A DNA stretch of 28,524 nucleotides from contig JALNVJ010000001.1 in assembly GCA_023227645.1 (NCBI GenBank), forward strand, positions 1 to 28,524, in the 5' to 3' direction. Position 1 is the stretch's first letter; each line of letters starts with the position of its first letter. Below, in pieces: positions 17,198 through 24,881 of the stretch. Under the pieces are notes generated by a model. It did not search any database, was not told the DNA's origin, and saw only the letters and a program-made list of their open reading frames with translations. This DNA is from Bacteroidales bacterium. GTDB lineage: Bacteria; Bacteroidota; Bacteroidia; Bacteroidales; P3. The position numbers and the translations under genes were made by a program.

Positions 17198-17231
17198 AAA
17201 AGAGTCATCATTTATTTGATGACTCTTTTTT
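17198..17231 (+). terminator. Intrinsic terminator of secG
   Basis: A perfect 13-bp stem (17198-17210 with 17217-17229) has a 6-nt loop and continues into a T run to 17231. It separates secG from groESL. Confidence 0.93.
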
Positions 17232-17279
17232 GTATCTCATAATACATCTTCTTTATCTGACGTTTTGTCATAATGAGTA

Positions 17280-17306
17280 AGTAATAATTACTGTGGCACA
17301 ATTTTG
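17280..17306 (+). promoter_or_regulatory. Candidate control site of groESL: 13-bp palindrome plus -7-like element
   Basis: AGTAAT-A-ATTACT (17280-17292) is a perfect 13-bp palindrome. It is followed at 17299-17306 by CAATTTTG, one base off the TAnnTTTG consensus, about 77 bp before the groES ATG. The arrangement suggests an operator just upstream of a promoter core. No CIRCE element is present. tggcacaattttgc (17294-17307) resembles a sigma-54 site but is one base too short between the GG and GC elements. Confidence 0.4.
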
Positions 17307-17383
17307 CGTAATAGTCAAACATAAAGAAATTAATAGAAGAATACAATAATATAATAATTAATAACTAAAAAAAACAAAGAATT

Positions 17384-17662
17384 ATGGCAATAATTAATGT
17401 AAAACCTTTAGCTGATAGAGTTTTGGTAAAACCTGCAGAAGTAGAAACAAAAACAGCAGCAGGAATCATTATACATGACACAGCAAAAGAAAAACCTGTA
17501 AAAGGGGAAGTAGTTGCAATTGGTCAAGGGAAAAAAGATGAACCAATTACAGTTAAAGTTGGAGATTTAGTTCTTTATGGAAAATACTCAGGAACGGAAA
17601 TTAACATTGAAGGAGAAGACTATTTGATTATGAGAGAAAGCGATATTTACGCTATCCTTTAA
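17384..17662 (+). CDS. groES: Co-chaperonin GroES (Hsp10)
   Basis: The heptameric lid of the GroEL folding chamber. Full length at 92 residues, starting MAIINVKPLADRVLVKPAE. The mobile loop (ETKTAAGIIIHDTAKEKP, ~22-39) carries the hydrophobic GIII tripeptide that contacts GroEL. The roof and C-terminal strands (VLYGKYSGTEI, YLIMRESDIYAIL) are intact. It is 43 bp upstream of groEL, with no terminator between, so the two form the usual operon. Confidence 0.99.
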   Translation: MAIINVKPLADRVLVKPAEVETKTAAGIIIHDTAKEKPVKGEVVAIGQGKKDEPITVKVGDLVLYGKYSGTEINIEGEDYLIMRESDIYAIL

Positions 17663-17705
17663 TCTAAAAACAAAGATATTTATTAATATAAAAACATAAA
17701 ACACT

Positions 17706-19340
17706 ATGGCAAAAGATATTTTATATAATGTTGAGGCACGCGAACAATTACGTTTGGGAGTTGATGCTTTAGCAAATGCAGTAAAGGTAACGTTAGGTCC
17801 TAAAGGAAGAAACGTTTTGATTGATAAGAAATTTGGTGCTCCACATATCACAAAAGACGGAGTAACTGTTGCAAAAGAAATTGAATTAGTTGATCCAATA
17901 CAAAATATGGGAGCTCAATTAGTTAAAGAAGTTGCATCAAAAACAGCTGACCAAGCAGGAGATGGTACAACAACAGCAACGGTTCTTGCACAAGCAATTG
18001 TTAACGCAGGAATAAAGAATGTTACGGCAGGTGCTAATCCAATGGACCTTAAACGTGGTATTGATAAAGCTGTTAGAACAGTAATAGAAGATTTAAAAAA
18101 ACAATCACGTTCAATTGGTGATGCTAAAGAAAAAATTGAACAAGTTGCAACAGTTTCAGCTAATAACGATTCTTTTATTGGCAAAAAAATTGCTGAGGCA
18201 ATGGATAGAGTGAAGAAAGAAGGAGTTATTACTATTGAAGAAGCAAAAGGCGTTGAAACAGAAGTTAAAATTGTTGAAGGGATGCAGTTTGATAGAGGAT
18301 ACCTTTCTCCATACTTCGTTACAGATACAGAAAAGATGGAAGTTGTTTACGAAAATCCATTTATCTTAATCTACGACAAGAAGATTTCTAATATGAAGGA
18401 ATTTCTTCCTGTTCTTGAAAAAGTTGTTCAAACAGGACGTCCATTATTAATTATCGCAGAAGATTTAGATGGAGAAGCAATAGCAACATTAATTGTTAAC
18501 CGTTTGAGAGGAAACTTAAAAATAGTTGCAGTTAAGGCTCCTGGATTTGGAGATAGAAGGAAAGAAATGCTTGAAGACATTGCAATCCTAACAGGTGGAG
18601 TTGTTATATCTGAAGAAAAAGGATATAAATTGGAAGATGCATCTCTTGAAATGCTAGGTTCTGCAGACAAAGTTACAATTGACAAAGACAATACAACAAT
18701 TGTGTCAGGTCATGGTGAAAAACCAATGATTGAATCAAGAGTTAATCAATTGAAATCTCAAATTGAAAAAACAACATCAGACTACGATAGAGAAAAACTA
18801 CAAGAACGTTTAGCAAAACTTGCAGGTGGAGTTGCCGTAATTTATGTTGGAGCAGCATCAGAAGTTGAGATGAAAGAAAAGAAAGACCGTTTTGATGACG
18901 CCCTACATGCAACAAGAGCTGCAATTGAAGAAGGAATCATACCTGGAGGCGGAATTGGATACATACGTGCAATTAAATCACTAGAAAGTTTAGAAGGAGA
19001 TAATGAAGACGAAAAAACAGGAATTCAAATAATCCGTCGTGCATTAGAAGAACCACTTCGTCAAATTGTTGAAAATGCAGGCTTAGAAGGAAGCGTTATT
19101 GTAAATAAAGTTAAAGAACTAACAGGCGATAATGGTTTCAATGCAAGAACAGAAATATATGAAGACCTACATAAATCAGGAGTAATAGACCCTACAAAGG
19201 TTGCACGTATTGCACTTGAAAATGCAGCTTCAATAGCAAGTATGATTCTAACTACAGAATGCGTACTTTCAGAAATTAAAGAAGAAATGCCACAAATGCC
19301 ACAATCACCAGGAATGGGTGGTATGGGTGGAATGTACTAA
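17706..19340 (+). CDS. groEL: Chaperonin GroEL (Hsp60)
   Basis: The 14-mer ATP-driven protein-folding chamber. The full-length 544 residues carry the ATP-binding segments KVTLGPKGRNV near 27-37 and DGTTTATVLAQ near 86-96, the latter holding the conserved Asp. The 'IPGGG' segment (EEGIIPGGGIGYI) is present. The protein ends in the Gly/Met-rich tail (GMGGMGGMY) usual for bacterial chaperonins. It lies directly after groES and is closed by the terminator at 19363-19392. There is no sign of a second copy here. Confidence 0.99.
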   Translation: MAKDILYNVEAREQLRLGVDALANAVKVTLGPKGRNVLIDKKFGAPHITKDGVTVAKEIELVDPIQNMGAQLVKEVASKTADQAGDGTTTATVLAQAIVNAGIKNVTAGANPMDLKRGIDKAVRTVIEDLKKQSRSIGDAKEKIEQVATVSANNDSFIGKKIAEAMDRVKKEGVITIEEAKGVETEVKIVEGMQFDRGYLSPYFVTDTEKMEVVYENPFILIYDKKISNMKEFLPVLEKVVQTGRPLLIIAEDLDGEAIATLIVNRLRGNLKIVAVKAPGFGDRRKEMLEDIAILTGGVVISEEKGYKLEDASLEMLGSADKVTIDKDNTTIVSGHGEKPMIESRVNQLKSQIEKTTSDYDREKLQERLAKLAGGVAVIYVGAASEVEMKEKKDRFDDALHATRAAIEEGIIPGGGIGYIRAIKSLESLEGDNEDEKTGIQIIRRALEEPLRQIVENAGLEGSVIVNKVKELTGDNGFNARTEIYEDLHKSGVIDPTKVARIALENAASIASMILTTECVLSEIKEEMPQMPQSPGMGGMGGMY

Positions 19341-19362
19341 TAAATAATTTTCTCATTAAATT

Positions 19363-19392
19363 AGCCTCCTTACTAAAGGGAGGCTTTTTTTA
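19363..19392 (+). terminator. Intrinsic terminator of groESL
   Basis: A GC-rich stem (19363-19369 agcctcc with 19379-19385 ggaggct, extendable by two more pairs) is followed by a run of T residues from 19385 to 19391. It lies about 20 bp after the groEL stop. Confidence 0.92.
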
Positions 19393-19413
19393 TTTTAAAT
19401 AAAGAAAAAGTAA

Positions 19414-19421
19414 TATCTTTG
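19414..19421 (+). promoter_or_regulatory. Candidate -7 element for the DUF4293 gene
   Basis: TATCTTTG (19414-19421) is an exact TAnnTTTG match 40 bp before the ATG and directly after the groESL terminator. The -33 region is only T-rich (no TTTG). Confidence 0.6.
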
Positions 19422-19461
19422 CACCAAAGAAAATATATAAAAATTTAAAAATACATACGAT

Positions 19462-19959
19462 ATGATACAAAGAATTCAAACATTATGGCTAGCATTTGTT
19501 ATATTAATAACAGTTGCAACATTCTTCTTCCCAATTGTTGATTTTAACTTCAGTTTCAAATCAATGGATACTATTCAACATTATGGACTACTACAACCAG
19601 AATCAAGCCCAAATAGCCTTCAATTTATTCAAACAACTCCAGCTTGGAGTTTAATTTTTATGCAAATTGGAGTATCTCTAATTGCTCTAATCGCAATATT
19701 TTTATATAATAACCGTCAATTACAAGTAAAGCTAGTGGCTAGTGGTTTATTATTAGTAACCATTTATGTAGCTTTCTTATTATTTATTAAGATCGATGGA
19801 TTAGAAAAAGCAATTGCTCATCTATACACTACTCCTATTGTAAACTATAATAGAATTTCAATATCTTTCCCTATCCTCCAACTTTTATTATTTATTTTAG
19901 CTCAAAGAGCAATAAGAAAAGATGAAAGAATAGTTCGTTCTTCTGATAGATTAAGATAA
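19462..19959 (+). CDS. DUF4293 family four-helix membrane protein
   Basis: 165 residues with four predicted membrane helices (about 8-28, 66-86, 92-112, 132-150). The first is preceded by MIQRIQTLWLAF, and the protein ends in the conserved basic tail AIRKDERIVRSSDRLR. This pattern matches DUF4293, a Bacteroidota family of unknown function. It has its own promoter-like element and ends 4 bp from the convergent DUF6089 gene, so the two transcripts must overlap at their 3' ends. Confidence 0.85.
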   Translation: MIQRIQTLWLAFVILITVATFFFPIVDFNFSFKSMDTIQHYGLLQPESSPNSLQFIQTTPAWSLIFMQIGVSLIALIAIFLYNNRQLQVKLVASGLLLVTIYVAFLLFIKIDGLEKAIAHLYTTPIVNYNRISISFPILQLLLFILAQRAIRKDERIVRSSDRLR

Positions 19960-19963
19960 CAAA

Positions 19964-20794
19964 TTAGAAAGTATAGCATTTTGCTTTATAAGGAATTTTT
20001 GATGTGAGGGTGAATCCGAAGAATTGATACCAATCATTTCTTTCTGGATTCCCACGCATTGAACCTGCAGGGTTATAAACATTATCTTGTATTTCATTTG
20101 TACGATCTGCAGCAGAAGCACCAAGTTCTCCACTCCAATCTAAAAGAATTGATCTATCAACATAGTTGGTACTTATATCATCAATATAATCGGTAAATGT
20201 CATTCTCAAACCCCATTCTAAGCCTATAGAGATAAACTTAGTTACACTAAACTTTAGACCTAGTCCAAAAGGAATAGATATTTGAGTTAGAGAATAAGGA
20301 GATTCATATCCTTCCATTCCCTGTCCTTCGGTTGCAAGTGGTTGTAGCTCCACCCATTCTGTTTTATTAGTAATTCTGTTTTCAATTAAGGTTTTGGGAT
20401 TCATAAAAAACACTCCTATCCCTCCAAATAAGTATGGAGTTACCCTATGTTTTTTACTTCCTGTTTGGTAATCGAAAAAGTTAAACTCACAAGTTGCTGA
20501 AATTTCATTTATTTTTGATTCAAAGCTAAGGTTTCGAATATTATCAAAATCTACATCATAAGCCTTAACAGACCCAAAAAGAAAGTTCCCTCTAATAACC
20601 CAACGAGGATTAATATTATACCTATAGATTGCCCCTACCATCAAATTTGTATTATAAAAATTAAACTTAGGATTAATGTCGCCAATATAATTCCCACCCC
20701 CAACAATTATTCCGAACTCCGATTTATTGATAAATTGTGCATTTGCGTTGTAAGACAATAGGCTTAACAGGGCTATAATTATATATTTCTTCAT
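19964..20794 (-). CDS. DUF6089-type outer-membrane beta-barrel protein
   Basis: 276 residues with a signal peptide (MKKYIIIALLSLLSYNANA before Gln20). The rest alternates short aromatic-ended strands and loops, as in an 8- to 10-stranded outer-membrane barrel: FGIIVGGGNYIGDINPKFN, a VIRGNFLFGSVKAYD strand, and FISIGLEWGLRMTFTDYIDD. It matches the DUF6089 pattern of Bacteroidota, sometimes described as porin-like or OmpA-like; no OmpA peptidoglycan-binding domain is present. A candidate -7 element lies 21 bp upstream. It converges on the DUF4293 gene with a 4-bp gap. Confidence 0.82.
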   Translation of the reverse strand: MKKYIIIALLSLLSYNANAQFINKSEFGIIVGGGNYIGDINPKFNFYNTNLMVGAIYRYNINPRWVIRGNFLFGSVKAYDVDFDNIRNLSFESKINEISATCEFNFFDYQTGSKKHRVTPYLFGGIGVFFMNPKTLIENRITNKTEWVELQPLATEGQGMEGYESPYSLTQISIPFGLGLKFSVTKFISIGLEWGLRMTFTDYIDDISTNYVDRSILLDWSGELGASAADRTNEIQDNVYNPAGSMRGNPERNDWYQFFGFTLTSKIPYKAKCYTF

Positions 20795-20814
20795 TTCTCT
20801 TTTTTAATTTGATG

Positions 20815-20822
20815 CAAAAGTA
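20815..20822 (-). promoter_or_regulatory. Candidate -7 element for the DUF6089 gene
   Basis: The minus strand reads TACTTTTG, matching TAnnTTTG, between the phosphoesterase stop and the DUF6089 start. No matching -33 element at the expected spacing. Confidence 0.5.
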
Positions 20823-20845
20823 ATAAAATTAATTCAAACTAAGCT

Positions 20846-21343
20846 CTATGAATGTTTCTCGTATTCTAAAATCTCTAAATCCTTTGGCTTACCGTCCTCA
20901 ACATTAAACCGAATCATGGTACAAACTTGATGAAAACCATAATTACCTGAGGCGCCTGGGTTCATATGAAGGAGATTTAGCTCTTGGTCGAAAATAACTT
21001 TAAGTATATGACTATGACCTGAAATAAAGATATTTGGCTTTTCCATTTTAATCAATTCCTTTATCCCTTTTTCGTAGCGTTTAGGATAACCACCAATATG
21101 GGTCATCATTATTTTCACCCCCTCTATCTCAAAAGTTTCTACCTTCTTTATTTGGGAGTATAGTTCGTAACCATCAATGTTTCCATAAACTGCAATTGTT
21201 GGTTTAAAATGCTTCAATTCATCCAATATATCAGTGGAACCAATATCACCAGAATGTAATATAATATCAACATCTTTAAAAAAAGTATATACTTGTTTAG
21301 GGACCATGCCATGAGTGTCGGAGAGTAAGCCAATTCTTTTCAT
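20846..21343 (-). CDS. YfcE/MJ0936-type metallophosphoesterase
   Basis: 165 residues from the ATG at 21341-21343; a longer frame starts two codons earlier at TTG, which is less likely. The calcineurin-like metal-binding motifs appear in order: LSDTHG (D9-x-H11), HSGDIGS, YGNIDG (GN-x-D), THIGGYP and the final SGHSH. This compact family includes phosphodiesterases such as E. coli YfcE that act on small phosphodiesters; the natural substrate here cannot be told. It has its own short transcript context, 51 bp ahead of the DUF6089 gene and downstream of the box cluster at 21454-21515. A -7-like TTACTTTG (minus strand, 21373-21380) may serve it. Confidence 0.93.
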   Translation of the reverse strand: MKRIGLLSDTHGMVPKQVYTFFKDVDIILHSGDIGSTDILDELKHFKPTIAVYGNIDGYELYSQIKKVETFEIEGVKIMMTHIGGYPKRYEKGIKELIKMEKPNIFISGHSHILKVIFDQELNLLHMNPGASGNYGFHQVCTMIRFNVEDGKPKDLEILEYEKHS

Positions 21344-21453
21344 TATCAAATTTAATTACTATTTAAGACTTGCAAAGTAAAGCAAAATATTTAATTTACT
21401 TGATTATTATATTTCAATATCTAATTCTAATATTTTTTTTCTTTGTTTCAATC

Positions 21454-21515
21454 CAACTACATTGGCAATATAACACAACTATGTTGGCAATATAACTGTT
21501 CTACATTGCCAACAT
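21454..21515. repeat. Cluster of three TTGGCAA boxes (two direct, one inverted)
   Basis: 21454-21474 and 21476-21496 are 21-bp direct repeats at a 22-bp period with two mismatches, each containing TTGGCAATATAAC. An inverted third copy (ATTGCCAACAT, 21505-21515) pairs perfectly over 11 bp with ATGTTGGCAAT (21481-21491). The cluster sits in the 228-bp gap between the end of the pdh cassette and the phosphoesterase start. No T tract follows on the minus strand, so it is not a standard terminator; an operator array is the likelier reading. Nothing else is seen in 21350-21577 apart from the -7-like element. Confidence 0.8.
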
Positions 21516-21577
21516 ACACTCTTTGAATCAAAGATTTAATAAATTCTTATTAAGATTTAGTAGATTAATACTTTGAT

Positions 21578-22210
21578 CTAATTCAATTCTTCTTTTATTT
21601 CGAGAATTGAAATCTCGATTGACTTTATTATATCTTCTTGCTGAAAGTCATAACCCTCTGCTTTAATTGAACTTACAAAATCTCTATGGGAACGCTTTTC
21701 TCTATAACCTGGTTCTTTGGAGGGGTGGGTTAAATATCTCTCAATTATCTCTACGTCTTCACTAATATTTAGTACTCCATGATAAAATATTGTCTTATTC
21801 TTAGTAAACATTGACGAGCCCATTATCTTTTTATTGCCTATGCTTAGATCGGATATTCCTTTGGATTCTAAATTCTTTATTCCTAATATACTAAGATTTT
21901 CAATTAGTTTGGAATTAATTAATTTAAATAATTTAAGGGGATTGGGAATCTTTTCATTCTTGTATTTAAAAGAAAAGATTAGCATATTTGGACTAAGAAT
22001 AACTGATTCTCCTCCCGATGGACGTTTTAGTGTAATAATACCATCTCGTTTTACATTTTCACAATTTATTGACTTGTCAATATTATTTGATCTCCCAAGT
22101 ACTATATAGGTATCGTCTGGTTTGCCAATATAGTAGTCGAAAGTCTTTTGAGATTCAAATATTGTGTAATCAGGTAAATTATATGAGTATAAGATAGGTT
22201 GAATTTTCAT
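21578..22210 (-). CDS. lplA: Lipoate-protein ligase A-type enzyme
   Basis: Probable ATP-dependent attachment of lipoate to the E2 lipoyl domain encoded nearby. From the ATG at 22210 the protein has 210 residues, 13 bp after lpdA; the longest frame begins at TTG within lpdA, and another ATG at 22240 would overlap lpdA by 17 bp. Family motifs: LKRPSGGESVI near 61-71 (the RRxxGG loop) and the lysine-containing GISDLSIGNKKIMGSSMF, followed by HGVLNI. The His usually following the GG loop (GGxxVxH) is not conserved, and the protein is short for LplA (~330), lacking the C-terminal accessory domain. An octanoyl/lipoyl transferase is the alternative. Last gene of the dehydrogenase cassette. Confidence 0.85.
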   Translation of the reverse strand: MKIQPILYSYNLPDYTIFESQKTFDYYIGKPDDTYIVLGRSNNIDKSINCENVKRDGIITLKRPSGGESVILSPNMLIFSFKYKNEKIPNPLKLFKLINSKLIENLSILGIKNLESKGISDLSIGNKKIMGSSMFTKNKTIFYHGVLNISEDVEIIERYLTHPSKEPGYREKRSHRDFVSSIKAEGYDFQQEDIIKSIEISILEIKEELN

Positions 22211-22223
22211 CTCATCTGGGCTA

Positions 22224-23576
22224 TTATTTATGTATTGCATGGTCAACGGCTTCAAATCCAGCTTCCATAAAGACTTCTGAAATTGTTGGATGAGTGTGAA
22301 CTGTTTTTGCAATATCATAAACTGTGGATTCAAGTTGCATATAGGCTGCGGCTTCGTTAATCATATCTGTTGCGTTATTTGCAATGATTTGAACTCCCAA
22401 AACTTCTCCATATTTGTTTTCAGAAAGTATTCTAATAAATCCTTCACCTGAGTTTTCAGTGATTGCCTTACCATTTGCTGAAAGAGGAAACTCACTAATC
22501 TTATAATCTACTCCCATTTCTTTTAGCTTTGACTCTGTTTGGCCTATTTGTGCTGCTTCTGGCTGAGAATACATATTCATAGGAATCTTACTAAGGTCTA
22601 TTTTCTCATTTACACCATTCAATCTATTAACTACAAATAGTCCTTCAGCAGATGCGATATGTGCAAAATGACTCTTACCATTCACATCTCCAATTGCATA
22701 AATGCCCTCAACAGATGTTTCAAAGTTTTCATCCACCTTAATATAGTCATTCTCTAGTTCAAATTCTATATCAGAAGATAAAGAGTTAGCTTTTCTATGA
22801 CGTGCATTAATAATGAGTCCACAAGGAATTTCCTCTCCGCCAACTCTTAACACTCCATCTTTATAATCATCCTTAATTGAAACATCTCCTTTATTATCAA
22901 AAAGCTTAATCCTATCCTTCTTAAGTTTTGCTTGCATATAATTGCTTAAATAAGTATCGGCAAGAGGCATAAAATTATCTTTTTCTAAAACCATACTTAC
23001 TTTTTTGCCCATAAGACTAAAAGCTTGGGTAAGCTCAATTGCAACGGGACCTTCTCCAACAATAATAATATTATCTGGTAATATCCTTGGTTTAAAGACA
23101 TCCATAGGTTCTATTACCAAGTTTTCAATCTCTGATTCTATCATAGGAGATGTTGAACCTATTGCGATAATTATATTCTTTGCGTTTATAGTTCTATTTT
23201 CAACCGAAACAGTGTTTTTATCTATAATCTTAGCTGAAGCATTAATTATTTCAGCTCCATTTTTCTTTAATAAAAATTCTATCCCTTGAGTTAGCTTCTT
23301 AACATTTTGATCTGCTCTTAGAACTGCTTTGTCCCAATTAAAGCTAAGTGCAGACTTATCAATCCCCTCCACTCCATATCTTAAGGCATCTTTTTGAATC
23401 TTATTATAAAGTTTAACACTTTCGAGTATGGATTTAGAAGGAATACAACCCCAATTAAGACACATCCCACCTATCCTATCCTTTTCAATAATTGCAATCT
23501 TCATTCCTAATTGAGCCGCTCTAATTGCTGCTACATATCCTGCAGGTCCTGATCCTATTATTATTAAATCATACAT
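22224..23576 (-). CDS. lpdA: Dihydrolipoyl dehydrogenase (E3)
   Basis: FAD-dependent disulfide oxidoreductase that reoxidises the E2 dihydrolipoyl arm with NAD+. 450 residues: FAD site IIIGSGPAGYVAA (5-17), redox disulfide Cys39/Cys44 in GGMCLNWGCIPSKS, NAD site VGEGPVAIE, second FAD motif YAIGDV, and the catalytic pair His429/Glu434 in HTHPTISE. It is 19 bp downstream of pdhC and has a perfect AAGGAGG ribosome binding site 8 bp before its ATG, unlike the other starts in the window. Its place directly after E2 shows it serves this complex. Confidence 0.97.
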   Translation of the reverse strand: MYDLIIIGSGPAGYVAAIRAAQLGMKIAIIEKDRIGGMCLNWGCIPSKSILESVKLYNKIQKDALRYGVEGIDKSALSFNWDKAVLRADQNVKKLTQGIEFLLKKNGAEIINASAKIIDKNTVSVENRTINAKNIIIAIGSTSPMIESEIENLVIEPMDVFKPRILPDNIIIVGEGPVAIELTQAFSLMGKKVSMVLEKDNFMPLADTYLSNYMQAKLKKDRIKLFDNKGDVSIKDDYKDGVLRVGGEEIPCGLIINARHRKANSLSSDIEFELENDYIKVDENFETSVEGIYAIGDVNGKSHFAHIASAEGLFVVNRLNGVNEKIDLSKIPMNMYSQPEAAQIGQTESKLKEMGVDYKISEFPLSANGKAITENSGEGFIRILSENKYGEVLGVQIIANNATDMINEAAAYMQLESTVYDIAKTVHTHPTISEVFMEAGFEAVDHAIHK

Positions 23577-23584
23577 ATATATTT

Positions 23585-23591
23585 CCTCCTT
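23585..23591 (-). promoter_or_regulatory. Perfect Shine-Dalgarno site of lpdA
   Basis: The minus strand reads AAGGAGG, ending 8 nt before the lpdA ATG. Other starts in the window show A-rich leaders or at most weak matches; pdhC has a shorter one (TAAGGATT before ATG). This is unusual because Bacteroidota translation initiation generally does not rely on Shine-Dalgarno pairing. Confidence 0.9.
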
Positions 23592-23595
23592 AACT

Positions 23596-24876
23596 TTAAT
23601 CTATTAATAAGCCAACTGGCTCTTGTAAATAACTCATTACTGTATTGAGAAATCTTGAGGTTTCTCCTCCATCAGCAATTCTATGGTCAACACTTAGAGA
23701 AAGAGGTAAGATTAGTCCAATATCTAATTTATCATCCTTAACTATTGGTTGTTTGCTAATTCTTCCTATTCCAAGTATTCCTGCTTGAGGATAATTAATC
23801 ACAGGTACTGCAAATAATCCTCCAATGCTTCCATAGCTTGTTATAGTAAAAGTACCATCTTTCATATCATCTAAGCTTAGCTTTCCATCTCTTGCTTTAT
23901 CGGCAAGGATTTGTATTTCCAAAGCTATTTCTTTTATGCTTAACTTATCAGCATTTCTAATTACTGGTACCACTAATCCCTTTTCTGTATCGGCAGCTAT
24001 ACCTATATTATAGTATTTCTTATACATCATTATTCCCTTTTCAATATCCATCTCTGCATTCAAAGATTTATGTTTTTTTAGGGCAAGTGCAACTGCTTTA
24101 ACAATAAATGAGAGATAAGTTATTCTGATATTCTCATCCTTAAAATAATCCTTATATTTCTTTCTTATCCTATCTAATTCAGAAATTTCCACTTCCTCAA
24201 AAACAGACATATGAGCTGCATTATGCTTACTCTGAATCATATTCTTAGCTATTGTCTTTCTGATTTGAGACATTTGTTCTATTTCTACTCTTTCTTCTAA
24301 GATATTGTCATTATTAGAAGACTTGGCTTGAGCTGGTTTTTGACTGCCTTCCTTAGAATAGTTTAAGATATCTTCTTTCATCACTCTTTGTGCGGGTCCA
24401 GTACCTCTAACCATATTGATATCAATTCCCAAATCCTTTGCCATTGCTCTAGCAACAGGGGTGGCAAGTGCTTTTCTTTCCTTTGTGTTTCTTTGAACTT
24501 CTCCACCTATTCCTTCTTTGCTTGCAGATAGAACAAAATCATTTGATGCAATTTCTAATGTTCCAACAACTCCTGCTCCTTCTTCCTCAACAGCTTCTAC
24601 CTTATTTTCTTGAGTTTCGTTTATCTCAACTTCAGAACCTTCTAATTCAATTTCAACAAGTGCAGATCCAACCTTAACAACTTCACCTTCCTTACCATAA
24701 CGTGCAGCAATTACTCCGTCTCGTGGGGATGGTATTTCGGTAACAACCTTATCAGTTTCCATAGTTACTAAGGATTCTCCCATCTTTATCTTCTGTCCTT
24801 TATCAACATGCCATTGTACAATTACACCTTCTTCAAGACCTTCTCCTATATCAGGAAATTTAAATATATATCTCAT
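23596..24876 (-). CDS. pdhC: Dihydrolipoamide acyltransferase (E2) of a 2-oxoacid dehydrogenase
   Basis: The core acyltransferase of the complex. 426 residues in the classical order: one lipoyl domain (1-78) with lipoylated Lys43 in METDKVVTE, a linker, the peripheral subunit-binding domain (~136-172, ALATPVARAMAKDLGI), a second linker, and the catalytic domain (~195-426) with SYGSIGG and the active-site pair His398/Asp402 in DHRIADGG. A single lipoyl domain fits Gram-positive-type and branched-chain E2s rather than multi-lipoyl enterobacterial AceF. It starts 5 bp after pdhB behind TAAGGATT. The acyl substrate (acetyl or branched) is inferred from the E1 subunits. Confidence 0.95.
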   Translation of the reverse strand: MRYIFKFPDIGEGLEEGVIVQWHVDKGQKIKMGESLVTMETDKVVTEIPSPRDGVIAARYGKEGEVVKVGSALVEIELEGSEVEINETQENKVEAVEEEGAGVVGTLEIASNDFVLSASKEGIGGEVQRNTKERKALATPVARAMAKDLGIDINMVRGTGPAQRVMKEDILNYSKEGSQKPAQAKSSNNDNILEERVEIEQMSQIRKTIAKNMIQSKHNAAHMSVFEEVEISELDRIRKKYKDYFKDENIRITYLSFIVKAVALALKKHKSLNAEMDIEKGIMMYKKYYNIGIAADTEKGLVVPVIRNADKLSIKEIALEIQILADKARDGKLSLDDMKDGTFTITSYGSIGGLFAVPVINYPQAGILGIGRISKQPIVKDDKLDIGLILPLSLSVDHRIADGGETSRFLNTVMSYLQEPVGLLID

Positions 24877-24881
24877 AATCC

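Noticed and set aside
17294..17307. Sigma-54 promoter upstream of groES
   Set aside because: TGGCAC and TTGC are present, but the GG-to-GC spacing is one base short, which normally abolishes sigma-54 recognition.
21454..21515. CRISPR-like array
   Set aside because: Only two direct copies with almost no spacer plus one inverted copy; no cas genes.
22211..22333. 41-residue N-terminal extension of the lipoate ligase
   Set aside because: It starts at TTG and lies mostly inside the lpdA coding region; the ATG at 22210 is cleanly placed after the lpdA stop.
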